From contig CM022298.1 of the NCBI GenBank assembly GCA_011799875.1, forward strand, positions 291,094,366 through 291,158,365: 64,000 nucleotides of DNA, in the 5' to 3' direction. A program made the translations under genes and the position numbers. Origin of the DNA: Thinopyrum elongatum (taxonomy: Eukaryota; Streptophyta; Magnoliopsida; Poales; Poaceae). The notes beneath the pieces are model-generated. The model had not been told where the DNA came from, made no database searches, and saw only the letters and a program-made list of their open reading frames with translations. Below, in pieces: positions 17,581 through 29,745 of the stretch (position 1 is its first letter; each line of letters opens with the position of its first letter).

Positions 17581-20310
17581 TTTTGTGTAGTTCCACTGAA
17601 ATCAAACAATGCCTTGCATAGCATGGTGGATTTCATATTTGTATGTTGGAAGGCCTTCAAGACATTGACAGCTCCATTCAAGTAGATAGTCTGCTGGCTC
17701 AAGGTGACAACGAATGATTAGAGAACCATTCGATGTATTGTGCATGATGAAGTATTATGGAGGACACGAACCATCTGAACATTTTGTGCAATTCCACTGA
17801 AATCAATCTGAGCATCCCTGTCTGCATAAATACAGAAAAAGTGTGATGAATATAATAGTGGTACTAGTTGATTAAACATACGCTCACAAATATAATCATC
17901 TTCATTATCTTAACAGGAAAAGATAGTAATACAATAGCTTTAATTAAACATTTATGCAAAACAATACAACAATATAAGTAGCACAACATAACAAAGCACG
18001 ATCATGTGAATTAAGGCCGATAGTGACCTTGTTTGTTACAGCTGCGTCAGGCACTGACTTGGTCATACCTTTCCTTGTTGTAGAATTTTGCACTCCATGT
18101 GTTGTTGAGTTGCCCATGATCTCTGCAGACAAGTCATGTCACCAGCGTCTACTAATACTCTATAAATCTTCTTGATTATTCCTTCTGTAATGTAGCGCAA
18201 ACAGTGACTGCTTCTTTCTGCAAAGTGGAAAGATCAACTGGGCCCAATAATGCAACAGTTTGCCTTAAACACATTGGCTCCTTTTGTGCAGTTCAACTAA
18301 AATTAGAGTTGAAATAGCATCGAGTAGAAGTTTTGATATCCCTGTATGCACAAATAGGTATAAAGGAAACAATTACTGACCAATAACGGTTGATGACTTA
18401 TACGCCCACAAGAAAAACATCTACCTTATCTTAATGGGAAACAAAGCAGGACAGTAGTAATTCTCAAACAGTGTCATTCATTCATATTAACTGAGACATT
18501 ATCTTAACAATACATTGATTAAACATGTATAAAGAACGACAAAGCAGGAAAGTACCATTCTTGAAACAGTGTAACTGATTCATATTAATAGAGACATTAT
18601 CTTAACAATACCTTGGTTAAACATGTAGAAAGAACTACAAAGCAGGATAGTACCATTTCTAAAACATGATAACTGATTCATAATAACAGAGACATTATCT
18701 CAACAATACATTTGTTAAACATGTACTCGCGTTAATCCCTAACAAGTGTTGCAGTTTTGAACTAAGATTCAGTAGTTAATTCTAACAGTGGCATTGCTTA
18801 ATTTTACCAGTGGCATTAGATTAACAAAAACATAAACAGTTGTAGGGGAGAGTGGGCGCAACAGCACCATATGCTTCCATCGACTTATAAAGGGGTGATG
18901 CAGAGTTTGTTGTAACAAAGAAACAAGCATCATGTCTGGGTTGGTCCCATTTTTGTTCACTTAATGGGAAAAGATAGCAATACAATAGCTTAAATTCAAC
19001 ATTTATTTAAAATAATACCAATACAAGTAGCACAGCATCTCAAAGCACACTGCATAATCATGTGGATGAAGGCCGGTACTGACCTTTCATGAGGCAGACA
19101 AGATCAAATACAAATCTGCCAACACGAATAGGAAATCCAATCTCGTTTTGTGCAGTTCCACTAAGTCAAGCAAAGTTGCCGGTGTGACATTTTAGTTGAA
19201 CTGCACAAAACACACTTAAAACAAAAGTGTTTTGCGTAGTGAAGCAAAAGGTCACAATAGCAACGAGTTGAATAGATATCCCTGTTTTCACAGAGGTAAA
19301 AAAAAAGAAACAATTACTGGCTAATAGAGGATGAAACATACGGCGACAAAAAGAAGCATCTACCTTATCTTGATGGAAAACAAAGTAGGACAGTAGCATT
19401 TCTTAAACGGTGACATTGATTCATATTAACAGAGACATTCTCTTAAAATAACATTCATTAGAAATGTAATTTACTTTTAACAGTGGCATTGCTTCAATTT
19501 TCCAGCGGCATTATTATATTAACAATAGCAAAATAGTCATATGGGACATGGGACATGCCAGCACCATGTGCCTCTACACGTATAAATGGGTGATGCAGAG
19601 TATGTTGCCAAGCAGGATAGCTGTGTTGGTCCCATATTTGTTCTCTTTGAACCTTTTCCTATGAGAGGACAGCAAATCTAGTCCTGCACAAACTCCCCGA
19701 CCCCACGATTTCTTTCCTTTTTCAATAAAGAGATCGGTTCCTTATAGATGTGTGTACTGGGTTACCCCCTTTTTCCCTTTTCGACCAACAGAGCGGCTAG
19801 ATAGCCAGTCTGTACTACTTTCCCTCCTTCCTTTCCTCATTGAACCACATCCTAGATTCATGCTCCACCCCACCCCTACCCCACCTTCTTTCCTCTTTGA
19901 ACCAAGACCTAGATTCGACTACTCAATCAAAAAAGATCCGCATGCAGCTAGAGCAATGACGGTTTAAAAGAAAGTTATACCTTAGGGTCGTCGGGATGTG
20001 GCTAGGCGTCCGGCGGGAGGCCGGATCTGCCCACACTACGTATGCCATCGACGAAGAAGGGGTCGGAGGCCCTCCCGCACAGGCGCTGGGTGAAAGAGAA
20101 CAGCGCAGCCAGCGGTGGATTCCCTCCCTCGCCGAAGGCGACAGAGTGAACGTTGCACCTCCTCCCCTTCCCGGTCCGACGGGATCCGGACAGCTCCATG
20201 ACCAACTGTGAGGGGGGGGGGGAGAGAGTGAGGCCAACGCAGTCTTGCTTAGATCTGATGAAGTGGGTGAGAGATTGTGAATAGAGCAAACCCTAGCAAA
20301 GGAACGTTAA
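17581..20310 (-). ncRNA. Non-coding transcription unit copy 1
   Basis: A TATA-like stretch at about 20323-20333 reads leftward. A probable first exon (19981-20310) ends at a donor GTATAAC (19980-19974). Downstream lie exon-like blocks with the word TTTTAGTGGAACTGCACAAA or variants at 19146, 18282, 17782 and 17581, each next to possible acceptors (for example TTTATGCAG upstream of the 17.8 kb block). Exon 1 aligns with copies at 22096, 25719 and 29495 but shares no conserved ATG or reading frame, which argues for RNA function or an old repeat. The exon model is inference. Confidence 0.35.
19145..19211 (-). other. Hairpin with 20-bp stem in copy 1
   Basis: GTTTTGTGCAGTTCCACTAA (19145-19164) pairs with TTAGTTGAACTGCACAAAAC (19192-19211) with one mismatch and a 27-nt loop. 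The loop word GTTGCCGGTGTGACAT is nearly repeated in the copy 4 hairpin. Confidence 0.7.
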
Positions 20311-21469
20311 GCCTCCAGCCTGTGTATATATATGTAGTGCAACGAGACTGTGAAGAGTGCAAACCCTAGCAAACAAGCGCTGAGCCTCCAGCTTATATAG
20401 TACTAATATATTGGAGTGGTTTTCTTTTTATCTCCATAACAATCGTTTTAAATTGTATACGAAAGGAAACTCTTTATTTAAAGTTCTAGTGAAGAAAACT
20501 ACGATCAACTAATGATCCACGCGTCATGGTCGCACTTTCTGTCATTCACGTGCGCTACGCTACCCTCCGTTAAGTGAACAACCACACACGCGCCAAGTTA
20601 TCAGAAAGGTGTGAGAGTGTGTACAAATAAAGAAATTTAATTTCAATTATTTTGTACTATGTACAGTTTTCCCTCTCCCACTAATTATGGGTTGTTGTGT
20701 TCTGCCTAAATGAGGGTGCCACCATATCTCGTACTACCTCCATCCGGGTTTTTACTCCATGTCATATTTTTAATCAAAGTCTGGCCACATATTTAACAAG
20801 CAAACAGCTAATACATGCCAACAAAAAATAAATTTTATTGGCTTCATATTTTTTATGTAGTTATATGAGTAATATTTTTTATCAAAGTGTGGCAATATAA
20901 TTCAATAGTCGCAAAAATTTAGAACCAACTCATAAATATAATGTTTATACAACTCAATGATTGAAAGATCATAGCCAACATTTAGTTAATAGCTGAACAA
21001 ATAAAATTACAGGGGAGCTGAAGTCAAAGTTGTGAGAAGGCTTAGAAATCAATACAAAACTTTTGCTCTTAGTACCAACGTCGATGCTTCTTCGAGGAAA
21101 CATTTGGTTCATAGCCAATTGTATGATAAAATTGCACCAACGTGAAAGACGACTGCGTCTCCAACGCAACCAAGGTGAACTACTGAAGGATATCGTCTTT
21201 GTGGGTAACAAGCAAAGAGCAATGATGAAAGACAACCCTTTCTTCATTGAACATCGATCAGCTTCACCAGCCGATGCAACCATGAGACGCAACCATGAGC
21301 ATCGATAGGTCATCATGGTGATGCATCATCGATTTTGGCATCAAGTTTGGGTCAGGCACCACTGAAGTTTGATAATCCTCACTGTGGTTTGTTTCTTCTC
21401 AGTAATGAAGCTTGAGAAAGGAAGAATCACTTGGTAGAGGACAATGAGGTGGAGCAACAGTGGCCATCC
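20311..21469. other. Upstream region of copy 1; MITE-like remnant
   Basis: A second, shorter echo of the TATA/leader region occurs at 20340-20420. CTACCTCCATCC followed by AT-rich sequence (20736-20950) resembles one end of a Stowaway-type MITE, but no matching right end was found. Confidence 0.35.
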
Positions 21470-22390
21470 AATTTTGTGCAGTTCTAGTAAAATTGAGGAA
21501 GACATGCCCGGGTATGGAGATACGTACCGCTGTTTGCAAAAATATAAAAAAAAGGTTATTTAAGTAGTGTTGTTACTTTGTTTTGGCACTGGAACAAGAT
21601 TAGCAGCGGCATCTTAATTGTCAATAAGAATTAATGAAATGTACACCAAAAAATAGAAGCATCGTGATTATCTTGATGGGAACTAAAGCAGGATACCCGG
21701 AAAAAAAACTAAAGCAGGACAGAAGCACTTATCGATGCCTCTAGATTGACAGCAGCATTACTTAAAAGGGACGTCACTTTAACATGGGCATTGCTTCATT
21801 TTACTAGTGATAGTTTTAGATTAGCAGAAGCAATAGGAGCATATGGACAATGACCGCACAACCACCATGTACTGTTGTAAAAAAAACATGTATACCTCCA
21901 TCGAGGCATAAACTAGGACAACTTTTGGAGTGGCCTTTCTCTAACAGTAAAAAGTAGGTGATGTTGGACCAGTCGACGAACCCTAGCTACTGTACATGGG
22001 GAGCTAGAGAGTAGTGGTATAGAAGAAAACCCGCATGCAATGACCTGGGGAGCTGGACCAGAACAATGAAGCATGAAATCCAAAAGAAGTTATACGTCAG
22101 CTGGACAAGAGGTGGCTTAGACGGGTGGGCGGGATATCTGCCCACACGACGACAGCAAACAAGGGCGCAGAGGACCTTTGTCGGCGCCTATGCCGGCTCA
22201 GAGAGGACGGTGCGCATCGGCTTCCTCCATCATCGATGACTACAATGTCAATGCTTCACCTCCTCACCTCCCGCAGCGGACGGGATCCGGCCAGATCTGT
22301 GACCATCGGTGAGGAGAGAGATAGAGTGGACACTATCGTCTTGTTTAGATATGCAAAGGGTGAGAGAGCGAGACACGAGAAACCCTATCA
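21470..22390 (-). ncRNA. Non-coding transcription unit copy 2
   Basis: First-exon-like block 22096-22390 with donor GTATAAC at 22095-22089. A second block with TTTTACTAGAACTGCACAAAA at about 21474-21495 is preceded in gene sense by an acceptor-like TTTTGCAAACAG. Its alignment to copies 1, 3 and 4 is clearest around GGATCCGG and the donor. There is no conserved frame. Confidence 0.33.
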
Positions 22391-22838
22391 AACAAGAGGC
22401 TACATATACAATGGAGTAAAAAATATCTTTCCATAGCAGTGGTTTCAAATCAAATAGAATACGCGCATTCCCGGAAAAAAGAAACGAAAACTGGCGAACG
22501 AATCTTTTTTTAGCGTACCAGGAAAGAAAACTCAATCAATAACAAGCCCCCACTTCCAGGTCGCACTTTGTATCGCTCACGTGTGGTCCTCGACCCTCCA
22601 TTATTAAGTTAAGAAATTAAAGGGTCAAATTATTACGTAAGCTGCCACCTCTTCGTGTACAAATGCGCTCCATCGTGTACTCGCGGGTGTGTCGAAGGCA
22701 GAGTGCATGAGTATTTCTTCTTGTACGTAGTACTCCATTTATATACCTATCCTAGGACCAAATGAGGCCGTACTAAATTTGTGTGAGTAGGGAGAATGAG
22801 ACATCGATGATGTGTACGAGTAGTCACGAGAGTCGTCA

Positions 22839-22868
22839 CTATGTGTGTGTGTGCGCACACACACATAG
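22839..22868. repeat. Alternating GT/AC palindrome
   Basis: CTATG(TG)n centred on GCGC and followed by (CA)nTAG, a near-perfect inverted repeat of about 30 bp. It could extrude as a cruciform or adopt Z-DNA. Confidence 0.6.
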
Positions 22869-23319
22869 ACATACATATTCATGTTTACGTAAAATTCTTA
22901 CTTTCAACTCCATCTCCAATCAATTTTGTTCAACTGGCATATTATTTATGTTAATTACGTAGCAATATTTACGTATGTCCCGCATCTCTCGTTTGTGGTC
23001 GTTCGGACCGCTGCCACGCCCGCTCCTGACCGTCCTGGCCAACCCAAACCCTCTCCATCACCCGCGCGCGCTTCCAGCCCGAAACGGTCAGTGCCGCATT
23101 TATGCTCGGCCAGAGCGGATGCAACCTCTCACTGGCGCCGGCATTGAAGTGGCACGCCGGCCGAGAGAGCGCTGCCCGCGCCGCTTCCCGGTGCACGCGG
23201 CTGCTCTGTGTTCAAACGACACCACGGCCAGCCACAACATGCATGTAAAAAAGTTCTTGGGAGTCCGTGCTATAGCTATCTATCCTCCCCCTCCTCGTCT
23301 ATCTCTTCTAGTAGTACTA

Positions 23320-23613
23320 CTCCCTCCGTCCAGGTGCGTAAAAGTCATCTTAGGTTGTGCATCGCAACCAAGGCGGAGGGGAAAATGAGAGAATTTAATG
23401 TTTATTTGCTAATTAATAGCATTGCATGTAATGAACTAACGAGTGCATGTCGTGTTTGGTAGTCTCAAGTCATTGAAAGCATACACGCCTCACATCTCTT
23501 ATTGGTTGATATGTCAAGAAACAAGAGACGAGGTATGAGTTAATGCACCGCGTCTAAGTGTTTTGGGATTATTTGGTTTTCGTAAGGTGACTTATACACC
23601 TAGATGAAGGGAG
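23320..23613. mobile_element. Stowaway-type MITE
   Basis: The left end CTCCCTCCGTCCAGGTGCGT and the right end mirror each other imperfectly (TACACCTAGATGAAGGGAG). TA target duplications lie at 23318-23319 and 23614-23615. About 294 bp, non-coding. Confidence 0.75.
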
Positions 23614-24333
23614 TAGTACTCCATGGCGCGATCCATCGACAAGCAGGCAGGAAAGTTTGCGTATAGTCGGTTTGCGGTGAGTGGCATGCCGAGCGACTGT
23701 GTGGGGTGGAGGCTTGTGTGGGGTGAGACACGAACGCGACAGACGTGATTTAAACGTTGGTTTTGCTCGATGGCTCGATCCACCAAAACAAAATGTTGGT
23801 TTCCTAAAGAATACTATGGTATACTGTACTGCATGAGGGAGAAGCGGATTCAACGAAGAGTGATGGTTGCTTCTTCTGTCCAACTTACTGCCAGGTATAT
23901 GTGTTTTGACGGCTCATTGGTCCTTATTACTGCGGCGGTAGAGCGTCGTAGAGCATCTACACTCTTATTTATTTTTTTCTGTGATAAAACTAACTTTCTC
24001 CACTCTTACACTGGAGGAGTGCGAAACACGGCAGCCCAGTAAGTACATGGCCCACCTCACACTATCACCATATTCCTTGGACATCGTGCGACACCTCCGG
24101 TCCTTTTCCTTTGCGTTTAACAAACAAACTGTAGTACTCGGCATGCCAAGAAAAAAAATACTATACACCGGAGTGTATAGACTATTTTGCCCTCGGATTT
24201 GCTATGGAGGAAATGCTGGGTAGTAGTTACACGCGTGCAAAGTATTGTCTCAGCCTGCAGACCTCAATTCTCGCGCACAATTACTCCTATCTCCATCTCT
24301 CTGTATGCAGGCTCACTAGATCTATCTGCATGT

Positions 24334-24335
<2 letters not shown>

Positions 24336-24370
<35 letters not shown>

Positions 24371-24414
24371 ATTTTGCATGCATGCGACATGACTCTCTCT
24401 CTCTCTCTCTCTCT
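24336..24414. repeat. Two CT microsatellite tracts
   Basis: A (CT)16 run at 24336-24368 and a (CT)11 run at 24393-24414 are separated by a GCATGCATGC segment. Confidence 0.9.
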
Positions 24415-24549
24415 GTGTGCAAGCTTGCCTTAAGTCATTGAAAGGGTTAATAATATAGCCGGTTGATGGCTAACATGTTACCATGTCATATATATCTATA
24501 ACCAATGTAATAGTCAACATGTATGGTAATGGGCTACAAGAAAGTACTA

Positions 24550-24855
24550 CTCCCTCCTTTCCGGTTTACCGGGCTCATCTCATTTTCTTGGTTTTACCAT
24601 ATTATAAGTCTTATTTTCACTTCTTTCCACCACATGTTAACAAGGCGCATTAAATTATGCATGCAAGGATTAAAAGAAACCAACCAATGCATGTAACCAT
24701 TCCTACTCATTTAGTGGTCATCCATGCATATATTGTAATTAATGCAGATTAAAGTTTGAGTAATTTTGTAAACTACGAGATACATTTCTCCAATCATCAT
24801 CTGCCTTGGTTGATGAGATTTCAAATTTAAGCCCTATAAACCGGAAAGGAGGGAG
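24550..24855. mobile_element. Stowaway-type MITE with CCGGTTTA termini
   Basis: CTCCCTCCTTTCCGGTTTA at the left is exactly mirrored by TAAACCGGAAAGGAGGGAG at the right. TA duplications lie at 24548-24549 and 24856-24857. 306 bp, AT-rich, non-coding. A second, damaged copy's right end lies at about 27010-27190. Confidence 0.85.
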
Positions 24856-25508
24856 TACTTTTTTATCACCTGACCTACCATACACTCTCACATAGCTTCT
24901 TGGAGCCTATGCTACAGCCGGCTGTAAATCTACAGCCCGCTTCTCTTCTCTCTCCTCTTCTCTCTCATCCAACTCAGCAAAGATACAATATTTAAAGGCT
25001 TGCAGCCCGCCTACGTCACCTTATTATACTTGCTTTAGGAAGGGACGAGGAATATGGGAGAGAGAGATGGGAATTATTGTGGCTGCGTATGCGGTACTAG
25101 TACTATTGGAAAGAGCAGCACAAAGATGCTAAGGTGCAAACCATTGTGGGAAAAGTGAGATTTTCTTATACGCATACAAAAAAGGACCGGAGGGACTACT
25201 ACAATGCTGTGAAGCTTTCGATTTTGTTTCATGTATGTATCCTGACTCCAAGGTTGCCCCGTTACTACATTCCATCAAATACAAAGGAAAACTAACACGG
25301 ATGCTGTTGCATCTCAATGATTCACATATCATAGCCAATATTTACTTCTCAACTAAAGACAAAAGTTGTGAGAGTGTGTACAAATAAATAAAAAATGATT
25401 GATGCAGTCCCTAGGCCTTAATCCCTAAACCCTAAACATGATTTAATTTCCTGGCTAGGTAGAACCTGTTGAAGGAAAGAAGCCTGGCACCCACGGATCA
25501 TATGATGC

Positions 25509-25965
25509 TTTTGCGCAGTTCCACTAAAATCGAGCTGAGCATCCCCGTTACAAAGATATTGAAGAAGTGTGATTAGAATAATAGTAGTGGAACTAGTTCA
25601 TGAGACATAAACTCATCACAAATAGAAGCCGGTAGAAGTAGAGAAAGATCCACATGGAGATGGAGCTACGTGGCGAGCTGCGGTAGTGGAGCAAGCCGGC
25701 TCCAAAAGGAAGTTGTACCTGGGATGTCGGGGTGTAGCTAGAAGGGCGGTGGGAGGCGGCCTCAGCCCATACCGTGGGGACCCCCAATCGAGACGCACCG
25801 ACAGTGGGTTTTCTCCCTCACCGTTGCCGACCATGTCTACATAGAACATCCTCCCCTTCCCCCAGCGGCGGGATCAGGCCGGATCTATGGCCAGCGGTGT
25901 GACCACCGTCGTTCTATGCGAGAGAGTGTGAAGAGAGCAACCCAAGCAAGCAGGCTTGTAGCTTA
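25509..25965 (-). ncRNA. Non-coding transcription unit copy 3
   Basis: A TATATATA box at about 25979-25987 reads leftward. The exon-1-like block 25719-25965 ends at donor GTACAAC (25718-25712). A second block at 25509-25560 carries TTTTAGTGGAACTGC and GATGCTCAGC. The latter block aligns closely with 28868-28920 and 17782-17840. Confidence 0.35.
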
Positions 25966-27022
25966 GGCTCCTGCTAGTGTATATATAGTGGAGCGGTTTT
26001 ATTTTTCTCTCCATATCAACCTTTTTATATTGTGTACGTGTCATTGAAGAGTGAAATGATGGTTGCTTCGTCCGACCAACTTACTGTGTGATTTGACTCC
26101 TCATTAGTCATATTACTGCGGCCCCTATGTGTATGACCGTTCCTGAGTCTCACTTGTACTTATCTCTATTTTCTTGCATGATACATGGACCCAGATGCCG
26201 GATGTCCCACGTGTTGGCAGAAGGAAGAAAAATGAGTTTCGACGATCGAGAAGTAGTAGTATTTCCATGCAAACAGATCTTGCGATGCATGAGTTGTTTG
26301 TGGTGTTATTGACCAAAATAAAACCCTGCGTGCAAGTTTGTCTCACTCCTATGTGCCCTACCTGCTCTAACATCCATCATTTCAGCAAGGGGTAATGCCG
26401 TCTAAAACTGTGTCCACGCAGTACATTATGGGATTTTGGCCAAAAGCTTCTGCACACTATAAAATGGAATAGAGGGAGTTTGTTTTACCATGCTCGTATT
26501 TCCATGCTAATACTTAGTCGTTGAAAAGAGAAGGTCATTGATCTATCACTTGTTTCTGAATGAGAGAGTGAATTGGTGATACTGTGATCTCCATTTGAAG
26601 GTCAATGATGTGCGCATGAGTAAACGGAACAGAGGGAGTATGTTGCATGTATTAATATCGGCAATGCATGCGTGAACAACAAATGATTAAACCTTGCATG
26701 CAACATTTTGACAAAGCTTTGAAATATTTACATGTGAATGTGAGGGACTACTCATGCATGCATGCAACAGTCACACGTACACATGCACACTATCACGCAC
26801 ACAACGCCCTAATGCATGCATGCCCGAGCACATGATGTAACACACACGCTCACGCTCAAGTGTTCAACCTACACATGCATGCACACACATACTCAGCCAG
26901 TGTGAGCTAGTGAGCGTATAAACACCGAAAATGTATATATTGACCGCAATGAGCATATTATGATGTCCACTGACCGTATTTTAACAAATATATAGTGACC
27001 GCCAGTGTATTTATCTCATTTC
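25966..27022. other. Upstream region of copy 3 and short repeats
   Basis: The stretch 26040-26125 (GATGGTTGCTTCGTCCGACC...ATTACTGCGGC) is shared with 23860-23940 and 28600-28690, so the duplicated unit extends upstream of the putative promoter. ATGCATGC-rich sequence at 26740-26890 and MITE-end-like GAACAGAGGGAGTATG at 26628 are present. No ORF. Confidence 0.4.
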
Positions 27023-27033
27023 AAATTAAGCCA

Positions 27034-27154
27034 CGGGCGTTGGTGTCAAGCACAGAGAGGTTCTGCTATCTTTTCAGTTTTGTCATGTCGGTCTTTAAGT
27101 GACTTGTACTTTAATCTTTATGATATGAATGAGACACATATTACCATGCAAAAA
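27034..27154 (+). mobile_element. Very short 5'-truncated LINE insertion
   Basis: A 121-bp fragment ends in an A run and is flanked by an 11-bp direct repeat AAATTAAGCCA at 27023-27033 and 27155-27165. The tail resembles a plant L1-type 3' end. It interrupts the right end of a MITE related to 24550-24855. Confidence 0.7.
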
Positions 27155-27162
27155 AAATTAAG

Positions 27163-27539
27163 CCATATTAACTGGAAAGGAGGCAGTATGGACTAGCATT
27201 ACTTTGTTGTGTCCCGTCAACTTACAGAATGAGGAGAAGCTTGCAGGACGAGGAGAAGCTTGCGCGCGGTGGCTCGTAGGACAAGGAGAAACTTTTGACT
27301 CATGCAAGCTCTCCCTCGCTCAGGCGGTGGACGTGCAACAGTTAATTCGATGTTAGATTGCCAGAAGCATACACTGTAGTACCATCATTGTTCGACTTCC
27401 CGAAGAGGCAAAGAGCCAAGTGCAAGGTTTACTAGTACTACGAGTATTACGTACTACTAGTAGTACTACTATACACGTACTACTAGGAACCGCATGGTGG
27501 AGCGTCTGCACTCTTATTTTATTTTAATCTGTGATAAAG
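27163..27539. repeat. Local duplication, copy 1
   Basis: Shares about 85-90 percent of its bases with 27889-28275 (for example CATACACTGTAGTACCATCA and TTCGACTTCCCGAAGAGG). The copies are separated by a LINE fragment. A related block at 23620-24000 suggests an older duplication too. Confidence 0.75.
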
Positions 27540-27888
27540 CAATCTTCAACACATTTGCTTCTCTTCGAGGGTTCTCGCATGTGATAATGGAAGTTGATTG
27601 CATGGAGTTCGTGACACTCTGGAACACTCGCCATAATTCTTGCTTAATTGTGGCTCCTATCCTATTAGAAATAGGAGAGCTCAGTAATAATTTCTCTTCT
27701 TTTGTTATTCAACATGTAAACAGGTCAGCAAACCTTCCAGCGCATCTTTGTGCGAAGCGTGCTTGCCCTTTGAATGTGACTGAGAGCTAGCTTGATGAAA
27801 CACCTAGCTTCCTAGTGACCAGTCACTTGGCTGATTGTCCTAAGAATGCTTTTACATGAATAAAGCTCTCTCATTTACCTGCAAAAAA
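27540..27888 (+). pseudogene. LINE (L1-type) C-terminal RNase H fragment
   Basis: The open frame contains GFSHVIMEVDCMEFVTLWN and FVIQHVNRSANLPAHLCAK, the end of an RVT_3/RNase H domain typical of plant LINE ORF2. It lacks everything upstream, so it is 5'-truncated as LINEs often are. It ends in a 3' UTR with AATAAAG and a short A run near 27888. Confidence 0.8.
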
Positions 27889-28275
27889 GCCATATTAACC
27901 AGAAAGGAGGTAGTACGGACTAGAACTACTTTGTTGTGTCCCGTCAACTCGCAGAACAAGGAGCAGCTTGCAGGACGAGGTGAAGCTTGCTTATTATACT
28001 ACGCCCTCTCCGTCTACCACAAGCACGGTGGCTCGTAGGAAGAGAAGATTTTGACTAATGCAACCTCTCCCTTGCCCAGGTGGTGGACGTGCAGCGGTCC
28101 ATTCGGTGTCAGATTGCCAGAGGCATACACTGTAGTACCATCATTGTTCGACTTCCCGAAGAGGCGAAGAGCCAAGCGCAAGGTTTAGCCGTACGAGTAG
28201 TACTACTAGTATACAGGTACTAGGAACCGCATGGTGGAGCGTTGCACTCTTATTTTATTTTAATTTGTGATAAAG
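27889..28275. repeat. Local duplication, copy 2
   Basis: Partner of 27163-27539. It has a small extra segment near 27990-28020 and continues into a block (28275-28330, GAAGTGCGAAAAACGGCAGCCC) also seen at 24000-24045. Confidence 0.75.
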
Positions 28276-28859
28276 TACACATTTATTCTGGAGAAGTGCG
28301 AAAAACGGCAGCCCAATGAAGTGGTACTATTCAAAAACATCGAACATGTAACGATGGCATCAATCAACCATGCTCTAATTTTCTTGGCCTCCGTGCGACA
28401 CCTAGCCCATCTGTGTTCTCGCTCCTCGTCTCTCTCGAGGAGCACGGGTTGGCCATTTTGCCATCAATTGAGATTGGTTTGCTCACACTCCGGTCCCACA
28501 TGTCAGTGATATGCCAAGAGGAAGCGCGTTGACCGACAGGCCATACGCACACTTGGTTTCCTTCATACTAGTAGGAGCGGATTCAAAGAAGAGTGTATTG
28601 ATGGTTGCTTCGTCCGAGCAACTTACTATGGGAAAGGTGGGGATTATGATTTGACTGCTCATTACTCACTATTAGTGCGGCGCAATGACCGGGCTAAGTC
28701 TCCCATGCGCTTGTGCACTCTAATTTGGTGCATGGCACATGGACCCGGATGTTGAATGGCTTCTGGCAATGCTATCAAGCTTCCAACATTAGTTTACATA
28801 ATTGACGTACACATAATTTTCCTGCGACATGAAAAGTAGCTGTCAGGAGCATGCAACAT
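28276..28859. other. Duplicated upstream sequence, no gene
   Basis: Matches pieces of 23760-24110 and 26040-26125. No open frame with protein character. Confidence 0.4.
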
Positions 28860-29745
28860 TCTGATCATTTTGTGCAGTTCCACTAAAATAGAGCTGAGGG
28901 TCCCTGTTCCAAAGATATTGAGTAAGTGTGATTGCAATAATAGAGGATTGTTGATGAAACAATAAACACACAAATAGAAGTCGGTCACATTTGCAGTCTC
29001 TCTTAAGACTAACTAGTTGGAGAAGATTAAGAAAATAGTTGGAGAAGATTAGGCTCGGAGTTGGATGAGGAGGATAGAGAAAAAACAATCTCCCTTTGTG
29101 CAGTCCCACTAAAATGTACAAAACGTTGCCCGTGTGACATTTCAGCAAAACTGCACAATACACTCTTAAGAAAAAAGTGATTTGTGCAGTTCACCAAAAG
29201 GTTGCAATAGCAACGAGGTGAAATGGATAGACCTATTTGCAAAAAGAGGTAGAAAGGAAACAATTACTGGCCAATAATAGTTTATAACACATACACCGAC
29301 AAAAAAGAAGCATATTCCTTGTCCTAAGGGAAGATAGCAGCACGGTTGTTTATCTAAAACGGTGTGAGGACGAGATTTCAACATGGAAAGTACGCCGACC
29401 GAGCTACGTTTTAGAGAAAGAACTAGGGAAGATCCACATGCAGCGACATGGCAAGATGGGCAGTGGAGCAAGGCCGGAGGGGAGGAAGCTGTACCTGGGG
29501 GTCTACGGGATGTAACTAGGAGGGCGCCGGTGGTCGAGATCTACACTACCGCGCCGGAGCTTGGTTAGAGAGAACGGCGGGTACCACAACTCGGGACGTG
29601 CTGCCTCGACGTCGTCGAACGGAGCAACGATGCACGTCCTCCCTTTCCGCCGGTGGACGGGATCGGGCCGGATCAGTGACCAGCGGTGAGAGAGAGAGGC
29701 CACCACCGTCTTGTGTGAGAGAGTGTGAAGACAAACCAACCCCAG
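28860..29745 (-). ncRNA. Non-coding transcription unit copy 4
   Basis: A TATA-like TTTATAG at about 29762 reads leftward. The exon-1-like block 29495-29745 has donor GTACAGC (29494-29488). A hairpin-bearing block lies at 29090-29245, with acceptor-like TTTTTGCAAATAG just upstream in gene sense, and a third block with TTTTAGTGGAACTGCACAAAA at 28868-28890. Same order as copy 1. Confidence 0.37.
29095..29158 (-). other. Hairpin in copy 4, counterpart of 19145-19211
   Basis: TTTGTGCAGT...CTAAAATGT (29095-29117) pairs with ACATTTCAG...ACTGCACAA (29137-29158) apart from an internal four-base mismatch. Loop sequence GTTGCCCGTGTGACAT matches the loop of copy 1. Confidence 0.65.

Noticed and set aside
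20002..20289. Protein-coding gene in non-coding copy 1 (95 codons, minus)
   Set aside because: The other three copies of this block lack the ATG and the frame, so the ORF is not conserved.
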